From positions 62,001-126,000 of the forward strand of contig DATATB010000090.1 in the NCBI GenBank assembly GCA_036268995.1: DNA of 64,000 bases. The letters run 5' to 3'. Position numbers and translations under genes: made by a program. Shown here piece by piece: positions 36,132-43,828 of this stretch. Numbering within the stretch: position 1 is the first letter of the stretch; every line of letters starts with the position of its first letter. This DNA is from DATATB01 sp036268995 (lineage in GTDB: Bacteria; Planctomycetota; Planctomycetia; Pirellulales; PNKZ01). The notes below the pieces were generated by a model. That model was given only the letters and a program-made list of their open reading frames with translations, searched no databases and was not told the origin of the DNA.

Positions 36132-38221
36132 GCATGCGGCGATCCAGTGCGTGCGTGCTGGGGGTCGTGATAGCCTGGGCGCTGGCCGGCTGTACGGATG
36201 CGGTCTGGGCCGACACCAAAGTGCTCTTTGCGCCGCTGCGGCATCTACGCAGCGGCGCGACGCGCGAGTGGAGTGATTTTCCCGAGCAGTCGGCGGGCGA
36301 CCGCCTCACGGTCTCGTTCTCAGCCGAGGCCAACACGGCGCCGCAGACGCTCACGCTGCGGCAGCAGGACGTGAAGCAGCGCTGGTCGCTGGTGCTCAAC
36401 GGCCGGCCGCTGGCGAAGCTCGCGCCAGACGAAAACGACCTGGTGGCCACGGTGACCGTGCCCGCCGGCGCATTGAAAAGTGGGGCGAACACGCTGGTGA
36501 TCGAAGCGGGAAGCCAAGCACCGGACGATATTTGGCTGGGCGATATCCGGCTCGATCCGCGGCCGCCGAGCGAAGCCTTGGCCGCGGCCACGGTCAAAGT
36601 CGAAATCATCTCGGCCGAAACCGGCAAACCGCTGCCCGGCCGCATCACGATCGTGAATGCCGACGGGGCTTTGGCGGCGCTGGCGAATGTCTCGAACGCG
36701 ACCCATGCGGTGCGGCCCGGCGTGGTTTACACGGCCGAGGGTTTGGCCGAGATTCGGCTGCCGCTTGGCCGCTACACATTGTTTGCCGGCCGCGGTTTCG
36801 AATACGGCGTGGCCCGCGCGGAGGTCACGCTCGAATCGGGCGACGTCGTCAGCAAGCAGCTGGCCATTGCCCGCGAAGTGGCCACGCCCGGCCTGGTGAG
36901 TTGCGACACGCATTGCCACACGTTTACGTTTTCTCGCCACGGCGACGCCACGCTGGCCGAGCGGCTGGTGACGCTGACCGGCGAAGGCATCGAGCTGCCA
37001 GTGGCCACGGACCATAACCTGCAAGTGGACTACGCCCCGGCCGCGGCCCAAGCCGGCCTATTAAAGTATTTCACGCCGATCGTTGGCAACGAAGTCACCA
37101 CGCGAGTGGGCCATTTTAATGTCTTTCCGTTGGCCGCCGGCGGATCGATCGACCATAACGGCCGGAGCTGGCGCGAAGTGTTTGCCGCGATTCACCAGGC
37201 GCCGCGAGCGCAAGTGATCGTGCTCAATCATGCCGACGACGTCCACAGCGGTTTTCGCCCCTTCGGCAGCGCTCGCCATATTGAACTGACTGGCGAGGAT
37301 CTCGACGGTTGGAAGCTCGAAGCCAGCGCGATGGAGGTCATCAACTCCGGGGCGCTGCGCACGGATCCGCTGGAACTGGTGCGCGGCTGGTTCGGCATGC
37401 TCAATGCCGGGGTGAAGCTGGCGCCGGTCGGATCGAGCGATTCGCACGACGTGTGCCGATCGATCATTGGCCAGGGCCGGACCTACGTGCGCGTGCGCGA
37501 CGACGATCCGGGCCACATTGATATTGCCGCGGCCTGCGAAAGTTTTCGCCATGGCCGCGTAATGGCCAGCTTGGGATTGCTCGCCGAAATCACGGTCGAC
37601 GGTCGTCATGGCGCCGGCGACCTGGTGCCGGCCGAAAAAAGCGTGCAGGTAAGCGTCCGCGTATCAGGGCCGAGCTGGACGCAAGTCGAGCACGTGGCAC
37701 TCTACGCCAACGGCGTGCTCGTGCGCGCGGCCGACCTCGGCGGCGCGGCCGGATCATCGCCCGGGCTGAAGTGGAAGAACGAATGGACAGTCGAACTGGC
37801 GAAACAGGATGTGTATCTCGTAGCCGTGGCTCGAGGGCCGGGTGTGCGCGAGCCGTTCTGGCCGATCGCCAAACCGTATCAGCCCAGTTCGCCGGACTGG
37901 AAGCCGTACGTGCTCGGCATTAGCGGCGCCGTGCGGATCGATGCCGATGGCCGGCCGGGATTTAGCTGCGCCAAGGAGTATGCCCAAGCCTGCTGGCAGC
38001 AGGCGAACGGAGACTTGCCGCAAATGATGCATTTGCTTGCAGCCTACGACGAGTCGGTGGTTTCGCAAGCAGCCGGCGTGCTGCGGATCGCAGGTCATGG
38101 GCCGTTTGAGCCAGCGCTGCTCGACGCCCTGCGAAGCGCATCGCCCGTCGTACAGGGCGGTTTCCACGCCTATCAAGCCGCGTGGAGAATCAGCCAGGCA
38201 GCGCGAAGCAAGTCGCCTTAG
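36128..38221 (+). CDS. CehA/McbA-type PHP metallohydrolase lipoprotein
   Basis: 697 residues. Lipobox ALAGC at residues 18-22. Residues ~30-250 are beta-rich. The PHP domain (~255-500) opens with CDTHCHTFTFSRHG, then VATDHN, GNEVTT, VLNHADDVHSGF and SSDSHDVC, giving the metal ligand set of CehA-like enzymes. The C-terminal ~200 residues are unrecognised. CehA-type proteins hydrolyse carbamate and related ester bonds in characterised cases; here the translational coupling to an NPP phosphodiesterase suggests sequential attack on one substrate outside the cytoplasm (inference). Confidence 0.86.
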   Translation: MSMRRSSACVLGVVIAWALAGCTDAVWADTKVLFAPLRHLRSGATREWSDFPEQSAGDRLTVSFSAEANTAPQTLTLRQQDVKQRWSLVLNGRPLAKLAPDENDLVATVTVPAGALKSGANTLVIEAGSQAPDDIWLGDIRLDPRPPSEALAAATVKVEIISAETGKPLPGRITIVNADGALAALANVSNATHAVRPGVVYTAEGLAEIRLPLGRYTLFAGRGFEYGVARAEVTLESGDVVSKQLAIAREVATPGLVSCDTHCHTFTFSRHGDATLAERLVTLTGEGIELPVATDHNLQVDYAPAAAQAGLLKYFTPIVGNEVTTRVGHFNVFPLAAGGSIDHNGRSWREVFAAIHQAPRAQVIVLNHADDVHSGFRPFGSARHIELTGEDLDGWKLEASAMEVINSGALRTDPLELVRGWFGMLNAGVKLAPVGSSDSHDVCRSIIGQGRTYVRVRDDDPGHIDIAAACESFRHGRVMASLGLLAEITVDGRHGAGDLVPAEKSVQVSVRVSGPSWTQVEHVALYANGVLVRAADLGGAAGSSPGLKWKNEWTVELAKQDVYLVAVARGPGVREPFWPIAKPYQPSSPDWKPYVLGISGAVRIDADGRPGFSCAKEYAQACWQQANGDLPQMMHLLAAYDESVVSQAAGVLRIAGHGPFEPALLDALRSASPVVQGGFHAYQAAWRISQAARSKSP

Positions 38222-38246
38222 GTAGCTGCTACGGACAACTGACCAC

Positions 38247-38267
38247 GGACTACGGACTACGGACTAC
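38247..38267. repeat. Tandem GGACTAC heptamers
   Basis: Three perfect GGACTAC units preceded by ACCAC and a diverged CTACGGACAACTGA. They overlap the galE stop codon (38257-38259) and so define the GalE C terminus. Confidence 0.8.
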
Positions 38268-39246
38268 CTTCGTATCCCCGCGGATGCCCCTGGTGCCAGC
38301 GCCATGCGGTCTCGACGATCGGCTGGATTTCGAGATAACGCGGCTGCCAGCCGAGTTGCTCGCGCGCACGGCGGGCGTCGGCCACCAGCTCGGGCGGATC
38401 GCCCGGTCGCCGCGCTCCCAGCTTGACGGGAATCGGATGGCCGGTCGACTGGCGGCAGGCGTCGATCACTTCGCGGACGCTGTGGCCGCGGCCGGTGCCC
38501 AGGTTGAGCTTCAGCCCCTGGCCCGGCTGCAAGCGTTCCAAGGCCAGCAAGTGGGCGCTGGCCAGATCGTCCACGTGCACGTAGTCGCGCACGCACGTGC
38601 CGTCGGGTGTGGGATAGTCGTCGCCAAAGACTTCGATCTGCGGCCGAGAACCCAGCGCGACTTGCAGCACCAGCGGAATCAGATGCGTTTCCGGATCGTG
38701 GTCTTCGCCAATGTCGCCCGCGGGCGAAGCGCCGGCCGCATTGAAGTAGCGCAACGCCGCATAGCCCAATCCATACGCGGCGGCATAGTCGGCCAGGGCC
38801 TGCTCGACAACCAGCTTGCTGAAGCCATAAGGGTTGATTGGCCGCTGCGGCTGGTCCTCGTCGATCGGTACACGGTCGGGCACGCCGTACGTGGCCGTGG
38901 TGCTGGAGAACACGAGGCGCCCGACGCCGGCAGCCCGCATCGCATCCAGTAGCGACAGGCTGCCCACGATGTTGTTCTGATAGTACTTCGCCGGATTGCG
39001 CACACTCTCGCCCACCAGCGCGAAGGCCGCAAAGTGGACGACGGCCTCGATCCGTTCGCGCAGCAGCACGGCCTCCAACAGCGGTCGATCTTGCAGTCGG
39101 CCGACGATCAGCCGGCCGGCCGGCACGGCCGCGCGATGGCCTTGCGAGAGGTTGTCATACACCAGGCAATCGTGGCCGGCGGCCAGCAAGTGCCGCAGGG
39201 CATGGCTGCCGACATATCCGGCACCGCCGATAACGAGGATTTTCAC
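38257..39246 (-). CDS. galE: UDP-glucose 4-epimerase
   Basis: Interconverts UDP-glucose and UDP-galactose through a 4-keto intermediate with bound NAD+. 329 residues from GTG at 39246. GGAGYVGSHALRHLL binds NAD+, VFSSTTATYGVP carries the catalytic Ser/Thr, and NPYGFSKLVVE the Tyr-x3-Lys pair; ALRYFNAAGASPAGD is the substrate-binding loop typical of GalE. The open frame extends 6 codons to a TTG. The last residues (YEGSP) come from the tandem GGACTAC repeat. Confidence 0.95.
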   Translation of the reverse strand: MKILVIGGAGYVGSHALRHLLAAGHDCLVYDNLSQGHRAAVPAGRLIVGRLQDRPLLEAVLLRERIEAVVHFAAFALVGESVRNPAKYYQNNIVGSLSLLDAMRAAGVGRLVFSSTTATYGVPDRVPIDEDQPQRPINPYGFSKLVVEQALADYAAAYGLGYAALRYFNAAGASPAGDIGEDHDPETHLIPLVLQVALGSRPQIEVFGDDYPTPDGTCVRDYVHVDDLASAHLLALERLQPGQGLKLNLGTGRGHSVREVIDACRQSTGHPIPVKLGARRPGDPPELVADARRAREQLGWQPRYLEIQPIVETAWRWHQGHPRGYEGSP

Positions 39247-39387
39247 GTTGAATAGTTCCAGCAAAACGATTTAGCCGCGATCGAAAGGCCTAATTTACCA
39301 TACCCTGCCATTGCCGAACCGGGGGAGCTGGCAAGTCGGGTTGAAGCGGCTGGGGCGGCCGGGCCGAAAACAGGAGATGAGCAGAGC

Positions 39388-40356
39388 GTGTACCTGGCCC
39401 CAGCGGCGGAACCCGGCATGGCAAAATCTCGCAAGTTGCCCCTCAAAGCCCCGGCAGCGGTCAAGAGTGGCGAGCATCCCTGGGCCACGGCTTTTGCCGA
39501 ATATCAGCGGAGCGAGTGCCACCTATCGGCCAACACGGTGGCGGCCTATCGCCGCGACCTCGCCAAGTTCTTCCGCTGGCTGGGCAACCGCCGCGTGCCG
39601 GCCCTGCGCGTCCGCGAGCTGGCCGATTACGCCGGCTGGCTGCACGAGCAGAATCTGGCGCCCGCCAGCCTGGCGCGGCACATCGTCTCGCTCAAACTGT
39701 TCTTCCGCTACTTGCAGTTGGAAGGCATTGTGACCGACAACCCGGTCGAACTGCTGGGCAGCCAGAAGCTCTGGCAGCGGGTGCCCGTCGTGCTGCCGCC
39801 GCGCGTGATCGACGATCTGTTCACCGCGCCGCGCGCGGCCGACGGCTGCTGGCGGCGCGATCGCGCCCTGCTCGAGCTGCTGTATGCCACCGGCTGCCGG
39901 GCGTCGGAGATCGCGAACCTCGAGCAGCGCAACGTGCGCTTGGACGCCGGCTATTGCCTCTGCCACGGCAAGGGAGACAAGCAGCGGATGGTGCCGGTGG
40001 GCAAGCGCGCCGTCGCCGCGATCCAGGAATACTTGCAGCACGAGCGGCCGCGCCTGGCGGCCCAAGCCCCGTCGCCGCCGAATTGGCTGCTCTTAAGCCG
40101 TAGCGGCCGGCAACTGCGGCGCGAGCGCATCTGGGAACTGGTCACGCGCTACGCCCGGCGCGTCGGCGCGCCGCCCAAAGTCAGCCCGCACACGCTGCGT
40201 CACAGCTTTGCCACGCACCTGCTAGCCGGCGGCGCCGATTTGCGTCTCGTGCAAGAGATGCTCGGCCACGCCAGCATCACCACCACGCAAATCTACACCC
40301 ACGTCGACCACACCCGCCTCAAGAAAGTGCACCAGCAATTCCACCCGCGCGGGTAG
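39388..40356 (+). CDS. xerD: Tyrosine recombinase, XerC/XerD type
   Basis: A site-specific recombinase that resolves chromosome dimers at dif-type sites in known bacteria. 322 residues (ATG at 39418 would give 312). N-terminal SAM-like domain with LSANTVAAYRRDLAKF; the catalytic set is R in TGCRASEIANL, K in GKGDKQR, HTLRH, the histidine in LGHASI, and the tyrosine nucleophile in IYTHVD. Length and motif spacing fit a housekeeping Xer protein rather than a phage integrase; no phage genes surround it. XerC versus XerD cannot be decided. GTG at 39388 or ATG 39418. Confidence 0.88.
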   Translation: MYLAPAAEPGMAKSRKLPLKAPAAVKSGEHPWATAFAEYQRSECHLSANTVAAYRRDLAKFFRWLGNRRVPALRVRELADYAGWLHEQNLAPASLARHIVSLKLFFRYLQLEGIVTDNPVELLGSQKLWQRVPVVLPPRVIDDLFTAPRAADGCWRRDRALLELLYATGCRASEIANLEQRNVRLDAGYCLCHGKGDKQRMVPVGKRAVAAIQEYLQHERPRLAAQAPSPPNWLLLSRSGRQLRRERIWELVTRYARRVGAPPKVSPHTLRHSFATHLLAGGADLRLVQEMLGHASITTTQIYTHVDHTRLKKVHQQFHPRG

Positions 40357-40367
40357 ACGCGCTCGGT

Positions 40368-40450
40368 GGCGAGCCGGGAGCGTTAGCGACCGGAGCGCGA
40401 TGCGCCACGTCGCCGCTAAAGCCTCCGGTCGCTAACGCTCCCGGCTCGCC
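40368..40450. repeat. Perfect 28-bp inverted repeat between convergent genes
   Basis: Arms 40368-40395 (GGCGAGCCGGGAGCG...) and 40423-40450 (...CGCTCCCGGCTCGCC) match exactly over 28 nt with a 27-nt loop. It lies 11 nt after the recombinase stop and 13 nt before the ExbD stop. Confidence 0.9.
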
Positions 40451-40463
40451 TTAGCACGAAAGT

Positions 40464-40937
40464 TTACGGCGCGTGCGGGGGGGCGAACTTGATCTTTTCG
40501 ACGAGCTTGACGACGGTGTTGGTCTGGGGATCGATGTAGCCGGAGACGGCGGATATGGCGCGGACCACGTTGTCGTAGTGCAGGCCGTAGTCGCAGTCCA
40601 GCTCGACCTCGACGTTCTCGGCCGCGGCGGCGCTGCCGCCGACCAGGGCGATGATCTCCTTGTTCAACTCGCCAAAGCTGCCGAGCGGCCGCTCGCCCAT
40701 CCGCATGCCGGCCAGCGTGCCGTCCTTGTTGGCGATCAGACGAATCTTGACCGGCGGCAACTCCTGAACCACCGCGATGCCGGCGCCCGCTAGCGGCATC
40801 TTGACGTTGAAGTCCCCCTCCTGCACGCCGATCTTGAAGCTCATCACGAAGAACGTCAGCAGTTGAAACACGATGTCGATCATCGGCGTCATCTGCTGCT
40901 CGACCTTGTCGACGCCGCCCGGCTTGCGAAACTTCAC
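40464..40937 (-). CDS. ExbD/TolR-family protein (second copy in the cluster)
   Basis: 157 residues. Short cytoplasmic N terminus, then a transmembrane helix containing the proton-pathway aspartate in MTPMIDIVFQLLTFFVM, then a periplasmic domain. Start GTG at 40937 with AGGTGA upstream. Last gene of the minus-strand cluster HEAT > OmpH > TPR > TPR > ExbB > ExbD > ExbD; two different ExbD subunits with one ExbB are unusual. No TonB or TolA is encoded nearby. Confidence 0.92.
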   Translation of the reverse strand: MKFRKPGGVDKVEQQMTPMIDIVFQLLTFFVMSFKIGVQEGDFNVKMPLAGAGIAVVQELPPVKIRLIANKDGTLAGMRMGERPLGSFGELNKEIIALVGGSAAAAENVEVELDCDYGLHYDNVVRAISAVSGYIDPQTNTVVKLVEKIKFAPPHAP

Positions 40938-40996
40938 GCGCTCACCTGTTGCGTCGAGGAAGGAAATTCGGAACCACGGATGAACAAAGAGAATTG

Positions 40997-41142
40997 ACCA
41001 CGGATCACACGGATGGCACGGATGGGATACAGAAATGGAAAAGAAATCGGTCGGGCGCCCTGCGATTCTTTCTCAAAGGCAAAACACTGCATCGCAATTT
41101 TGTCTTTTGCCCTTTATCCGTGATATCCGTGTGATCCGTGGT
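40997..41142. repeat. CACGGATCACACGGAT palindrome with inner stem
   Basis: Left arm near 40997-41025 (ACCACGGATCACACGGAT...) and right arm 41115-41142 (...CCGTGTGATCCGTGGT) are imperfect complements; an inner AAAGGCAAAA / TTTTGCCCTTT pair lies at about 41077-41114. It occupies the gap between the two exbD genes. Confidence 0.8.
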
Positions 41143-41167
41143 CTATTTCTTCGTAAGGACCTGCTAG

Positions 41168-41611
41168 CTAACGCTGTGCTTTTTCCTGGCGGGCGCGCAA
41201 TGAAAACTTTTCGAATTGGTTTTCCTGGCAGAGTTGAATCAGCTCCTGCACTTTGCCGGTGGGCGTTTCGCTGTCGGCGCGAATGATGACGTGCGCGTTG
41301 GCCGGGCTCTTTTTGCTGCGCTTGAGCACTTGCGCCTCGCGCAGCAACAGCGGCCGCATGCCGGCCACCGGCACCTCTTCGCCATTGAACAGCACCAGTG
41401 CGTCTTTCGTCAGTTGCAGGGTCAGCGGCGACTCGCTGGGGCCGTCGGGCGGTTTGGCCAGCTCGCTCGAAGGGAGATTGATCCGCTGGTCCTGGTTGTC
41501 TTCGGCAAAATTCAACAGCACCATGAAAAACGCGATCAACTGAAACGTCATGTCGATCATCGGCGTCATGTCGCTCTCGGCCGACACGTCGAGTTGCTTG
41601 CGCTTGGCCAT
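41168..41611 (-). CDS. ExbD/TolR-family protein (first copy)
   Basis: 147 residues: MAKRKQLDVSAESDMTPMID..., with the helix aspartate in MTPMIDMTFQLIAFFMV and a periplasmic domain ending in KVQELIQLCQENQFEKFSL. It is only weakly similar to the other ExbD. ATG at 41611 has no Shine-Dalgarno because the palindromic repeat (41614-41733) fills the leader; the frame stays open through the repeat to 41701, and that 30-residue extension would be repeat-derived. Confidence 0.9.
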   Translation of the reverse strand: MAKRKQLDVSAESDMTPMIDMTFQLIAFFMVLLNFAEDNQDQRINLPSSELAKPPDGPSESPLTLQLTKDALVLFNGEEVPVAGMRPLLLREAQVLKRSKKSPANAHVIIRADSETPTGKVQELIQLCQENQFEKFSLRARQEKAQR

Positions 41612-41613
41612 GG

Positions 41614-41733
41614 GGAAGAAATGATGAAGTAGGAATGAGGAACGATGAATGGAAGAGCGAAGAGGCAAATGATGATGAATGGGAGACGATTGTTTCGTCA
41701 TTCATCATTCATCATTCCTACTTCCGCATTTCC
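41614..41733. repeat. Palindromic TTCATCATT-type repeat, copy 3
   Basis: GAAATGATGAAGTAGGAATG on the left, CATTCATCATTCCTACTTCC on the right, filling the exbB-exbD gap. It is the same family as 1128 and 2539. Confidence 0.85.
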
Positions 41734-41736
41734 TCG

Positions 41737-42633
41737 TCACGGTTTTTTCGCCGGATTGGAGAAGCGGTTCATTAACTGCTCGCTAACGTTGGCGGCTTCG
41801 AAGACCAGTCGCGCCAGGCGGTTGCGGAAAAATCCGAAAAACGCCACGGCCGGAATCGCCAGCCACAAGCCCACCAGGGTGGTAATCAACGCCATCGAGA
41901 TGCCGCCCGCCAACTGTGCGGGCTTGGGCTGTGTGTCGCTTTGGGCAATCACCTGGAAGCTTTGGACCATGCCGTCCACCGTGCCCAGCAGCCCCACCAT
42001 CGGAGCCACGGTGCCGATCAGGGCGATGTAACTCAGCCGCTGCTCGAGCCGCATGGTTTCGTCTTCGCCCACGGCCTGCATGCCCTCGACCGCCTGCGGA
42101 TAGCCGGCCGAAAGCTTGGACATGCCGGTGGCCAGCACGCGGCCCAGGAAGGATTCGTCGGCCTTGGCCAGTTCGTAGGCCTCCTGGTAGCGCTTTTCGT
42201 TCAGATGGGCTTCGAACCCCTGCACCAGCAAATGCGGACAGATGCTGTCGCGCCGCAGCGCCAGGATGTTCATCACCAGCAGCGCGACGAAGCAGAACGA
42301 AATGAACAGAAACGCCAGCGTGTAGCGCATGCCCAGCGCGTGGTAGAAGAATTCCAGTTGCGTCTCGGCTTTGCGATCGCGGCCGTCGTCGCTGGTGGAA
42401 GCCGCCGGGGTTGTTGCCGTTGTAGCGGCCGGCGGAGTGCCGACGACCTTCTGTTCAGCGGCCTGTGCCTCTTTGAGATCGGCATCCTGAGCTCGCGCCG
42501 GCGCAATGCCGGCGGCCAGCAGGCCGAAGGTCAAAAGAGCTGCCACGGCGGCCCAAGGCCTGCAGCGCTGCCGACAGCGCGTCTGACAGCGCGGACCGGA
42601 CGTGCAGCGCTGGATGATTGCCGCAGAAACCAT
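41737..42633 (-). CDS. MotA/TolQ/ExbB proton channel with cleavable N-terminal extension
   Basis: 298 residues. A signal-peptide-like start (WAAVAALLTFGLLAAGIAPARA) is followed by an Ala/Thr/Asp-rich stretch (~55-95), then the usual channel: one helix (TLAFLFISFCFVALLVMNIL), a cytoplasmic domain, and two more helices including GTVAPMVGLLGTVDGMVQSF and GGISMALITTLVGLWLAIPAV. It lacks the simple ExbB N terminus and resembles ExbB proteins of TonB2/TtpC-type systems. ATG at 42633 follows GGAGG by 6 nt. Converts proton flow into motion of ExbD or partner proteins (family knowledge). Confidence 0.92.
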   Translation of the reverse strand: MVSAAIIQRCTSGPRCQTRCRQRCRPWAAVAALLTFGLLAAGIAPARAQDADLKEAQAAEQKVVGTPPAATTATTPAASTSDDGRDRKAETQLEFFYHALGMRYTLAFLFISFCFVALLVMNILALRRDSICPHLLVQGFEAHLNEKRYQEAYELAKADESFLGRVLATGMSKLSAGYPQAVEGMQAVGEDETMRLEQRLSYIALIGTVAPMVGLLGTVDGMVQSFQVIAQSDTQPKPAQLAGGISMALITTLVGLWLAIPAVAFFGFFRNRLARLVFEAANVSEQLMNRFSNPAKKP

Positions 42634-42670
42634 GACCGCCTCCGAGAGCGAAAAAGTTGGCATGCCGCGA

Positions 42671-43702
42671 TTAGTCTCCGCCATTGGCCAGTTCTTTGAG
42701 CATTTGAGTAGCTTGGGCACTGCGATCGGCCTTGCCCAGCTCGTTCCAGAGCACGGCCAGATGCCGCAAGGCCGTGATGTGGGCTTGCGTTTGCGAGGGA
42801 TAGACGATGTCCACGTGCAGATAGGCCAGCAACGCGTCCTTGGTGGCTTTCTTTTTCAGATAGCAGCCGCCGAGCGTGAGAAAGGCCTCGGCCTGGAGCG
42901 GTTCGTTCTCGGGATCCAGCCCCTTGATTACGTCCTGCACTTGCTTGATGCCCTCGTCCACCTTGCCTTCGTTGGCCAGGCAATCGGCGGTGCCCAGGAT
43001 GGCGGCCACCTTTTGGTCCTCGGCGGCGGGAGTCTTTTGCTGATCGGCCAGTTGCACGACGTCGGCAAAGGCCTTTTGGGCTTCGGCATATTTCTTTTGC
43101 GCCACCAGCGCCTTGCCGTTGAGAATGCCGGCCCGCATCTTCAAGTCGGGAAACGGCGCCGCGGCCACCTCGCCATAGTACTTCTGCGCGAGATCCGGCT
43201 TGTCGACCGCCATCAGCAGATCGCCGACCAACTCGTTAGCGGCCAGCGCGTGGTAGCTTGTCGGATTGGCGCTCACGAAGGCCAGCATCTCCTTGCCGGC
43301 TTCCAGCAGGTTCGAGTCGCTGGCCAGTGCCATGCGGGCATGACAGTAGGCGCGATAGAACTGCACCTCCTGCTGGATCTCGGGGCGGGTAACGGTGTTG
43401 GCGTCGAGCTTGTCCAGCGTGGCCAGCGCGTGCGTGTAGGCGCCGCTGGCGGCCGAGCTGCGCACGCTCTTGAGCAGCGGCGGTTCACCGTCGAAAAAGA
43501 TCACTTCGATGTCATTGACTGGCACGGTTTCGTCGGCGCCGGTGGTCTTCTTCAGCACGACCTCGGTCTTGCCGATGCTCTCGATCGAGCCATTGACCGT
43601 CCCGCCGGAGATCTTTTTGACCGTGTCGGCGGCGCGCACGGTAGCGCCGCCGGCCAGCAGCAGACTGAAACCTAGGGTCAGACACAGGGCACGACGCTTC
43701 AT
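42671..43702 (-). CDS. Secreted TPR protein (350-residue class)
   Basis: 343 residues with signal peptide (LGFSLLLAGGATVRA), a short beta-rich region (VNGSIESIGKTEVVLKK), then TPR-like helices to the end (e.g. ALVAQKKYAEAQKAFADVVQ, AEAFLTLGGCYLKKKATKDA). Periplasmic location inferred from the signal. RBS GAGGAG precedes ATG 43702. Positioned directly upstream of ExbB in the same operon. Confidence 0.88.
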   Translation of the reverse strand: MKRRALCLTLGFSLLLAGGATVRAADTVKKISGGTVNGSIESIGKTEVVLKKTTGADETVPVNDIEVIFFDGEPPLLKSVRSSAASGAYTHALATLDKLDANTVTRPEIQQEVQFYRAYCHARMALASDSNLLEAGKEMLAFVSANPTSYHALAANELVGDLLMAVDKPDLAQKYYGEVAAAPFPDLKMRAGILNGKALVAQKKYAEAQKAFADVVQLADQQKTPAAEDQKVAAILGTADCLANEGKVDEGIKQVQDVIKGLDPENEPLQAEAFLTLGGCYLKKKATKDALLAYLHVDIVYPSQTQAHITALRHLAVLWNELGKADRSAQATQMLKELANGGD

Positions 43703-43828
43703 GACGCTCGACTCCTCTTGCAATGGATCGCTGAACCGATGGCGGTGCTCATGGATTAGAACCCGATTGGCTCGGCGGCGAAAGCGGTTTGCTCGTTCCG
43801 GTTGAGTGATTGGAGGCCCGATACAGGT

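Noticed and set aside
39388..40356. The tyrosine recombinase as an integrase of a mobile island
   Set aside because: Motifs and length fit housekeeping Xer proteins; the neighbours are chromosomal genes, the tRNA is 18 kb away, and no direct repeats were seen.
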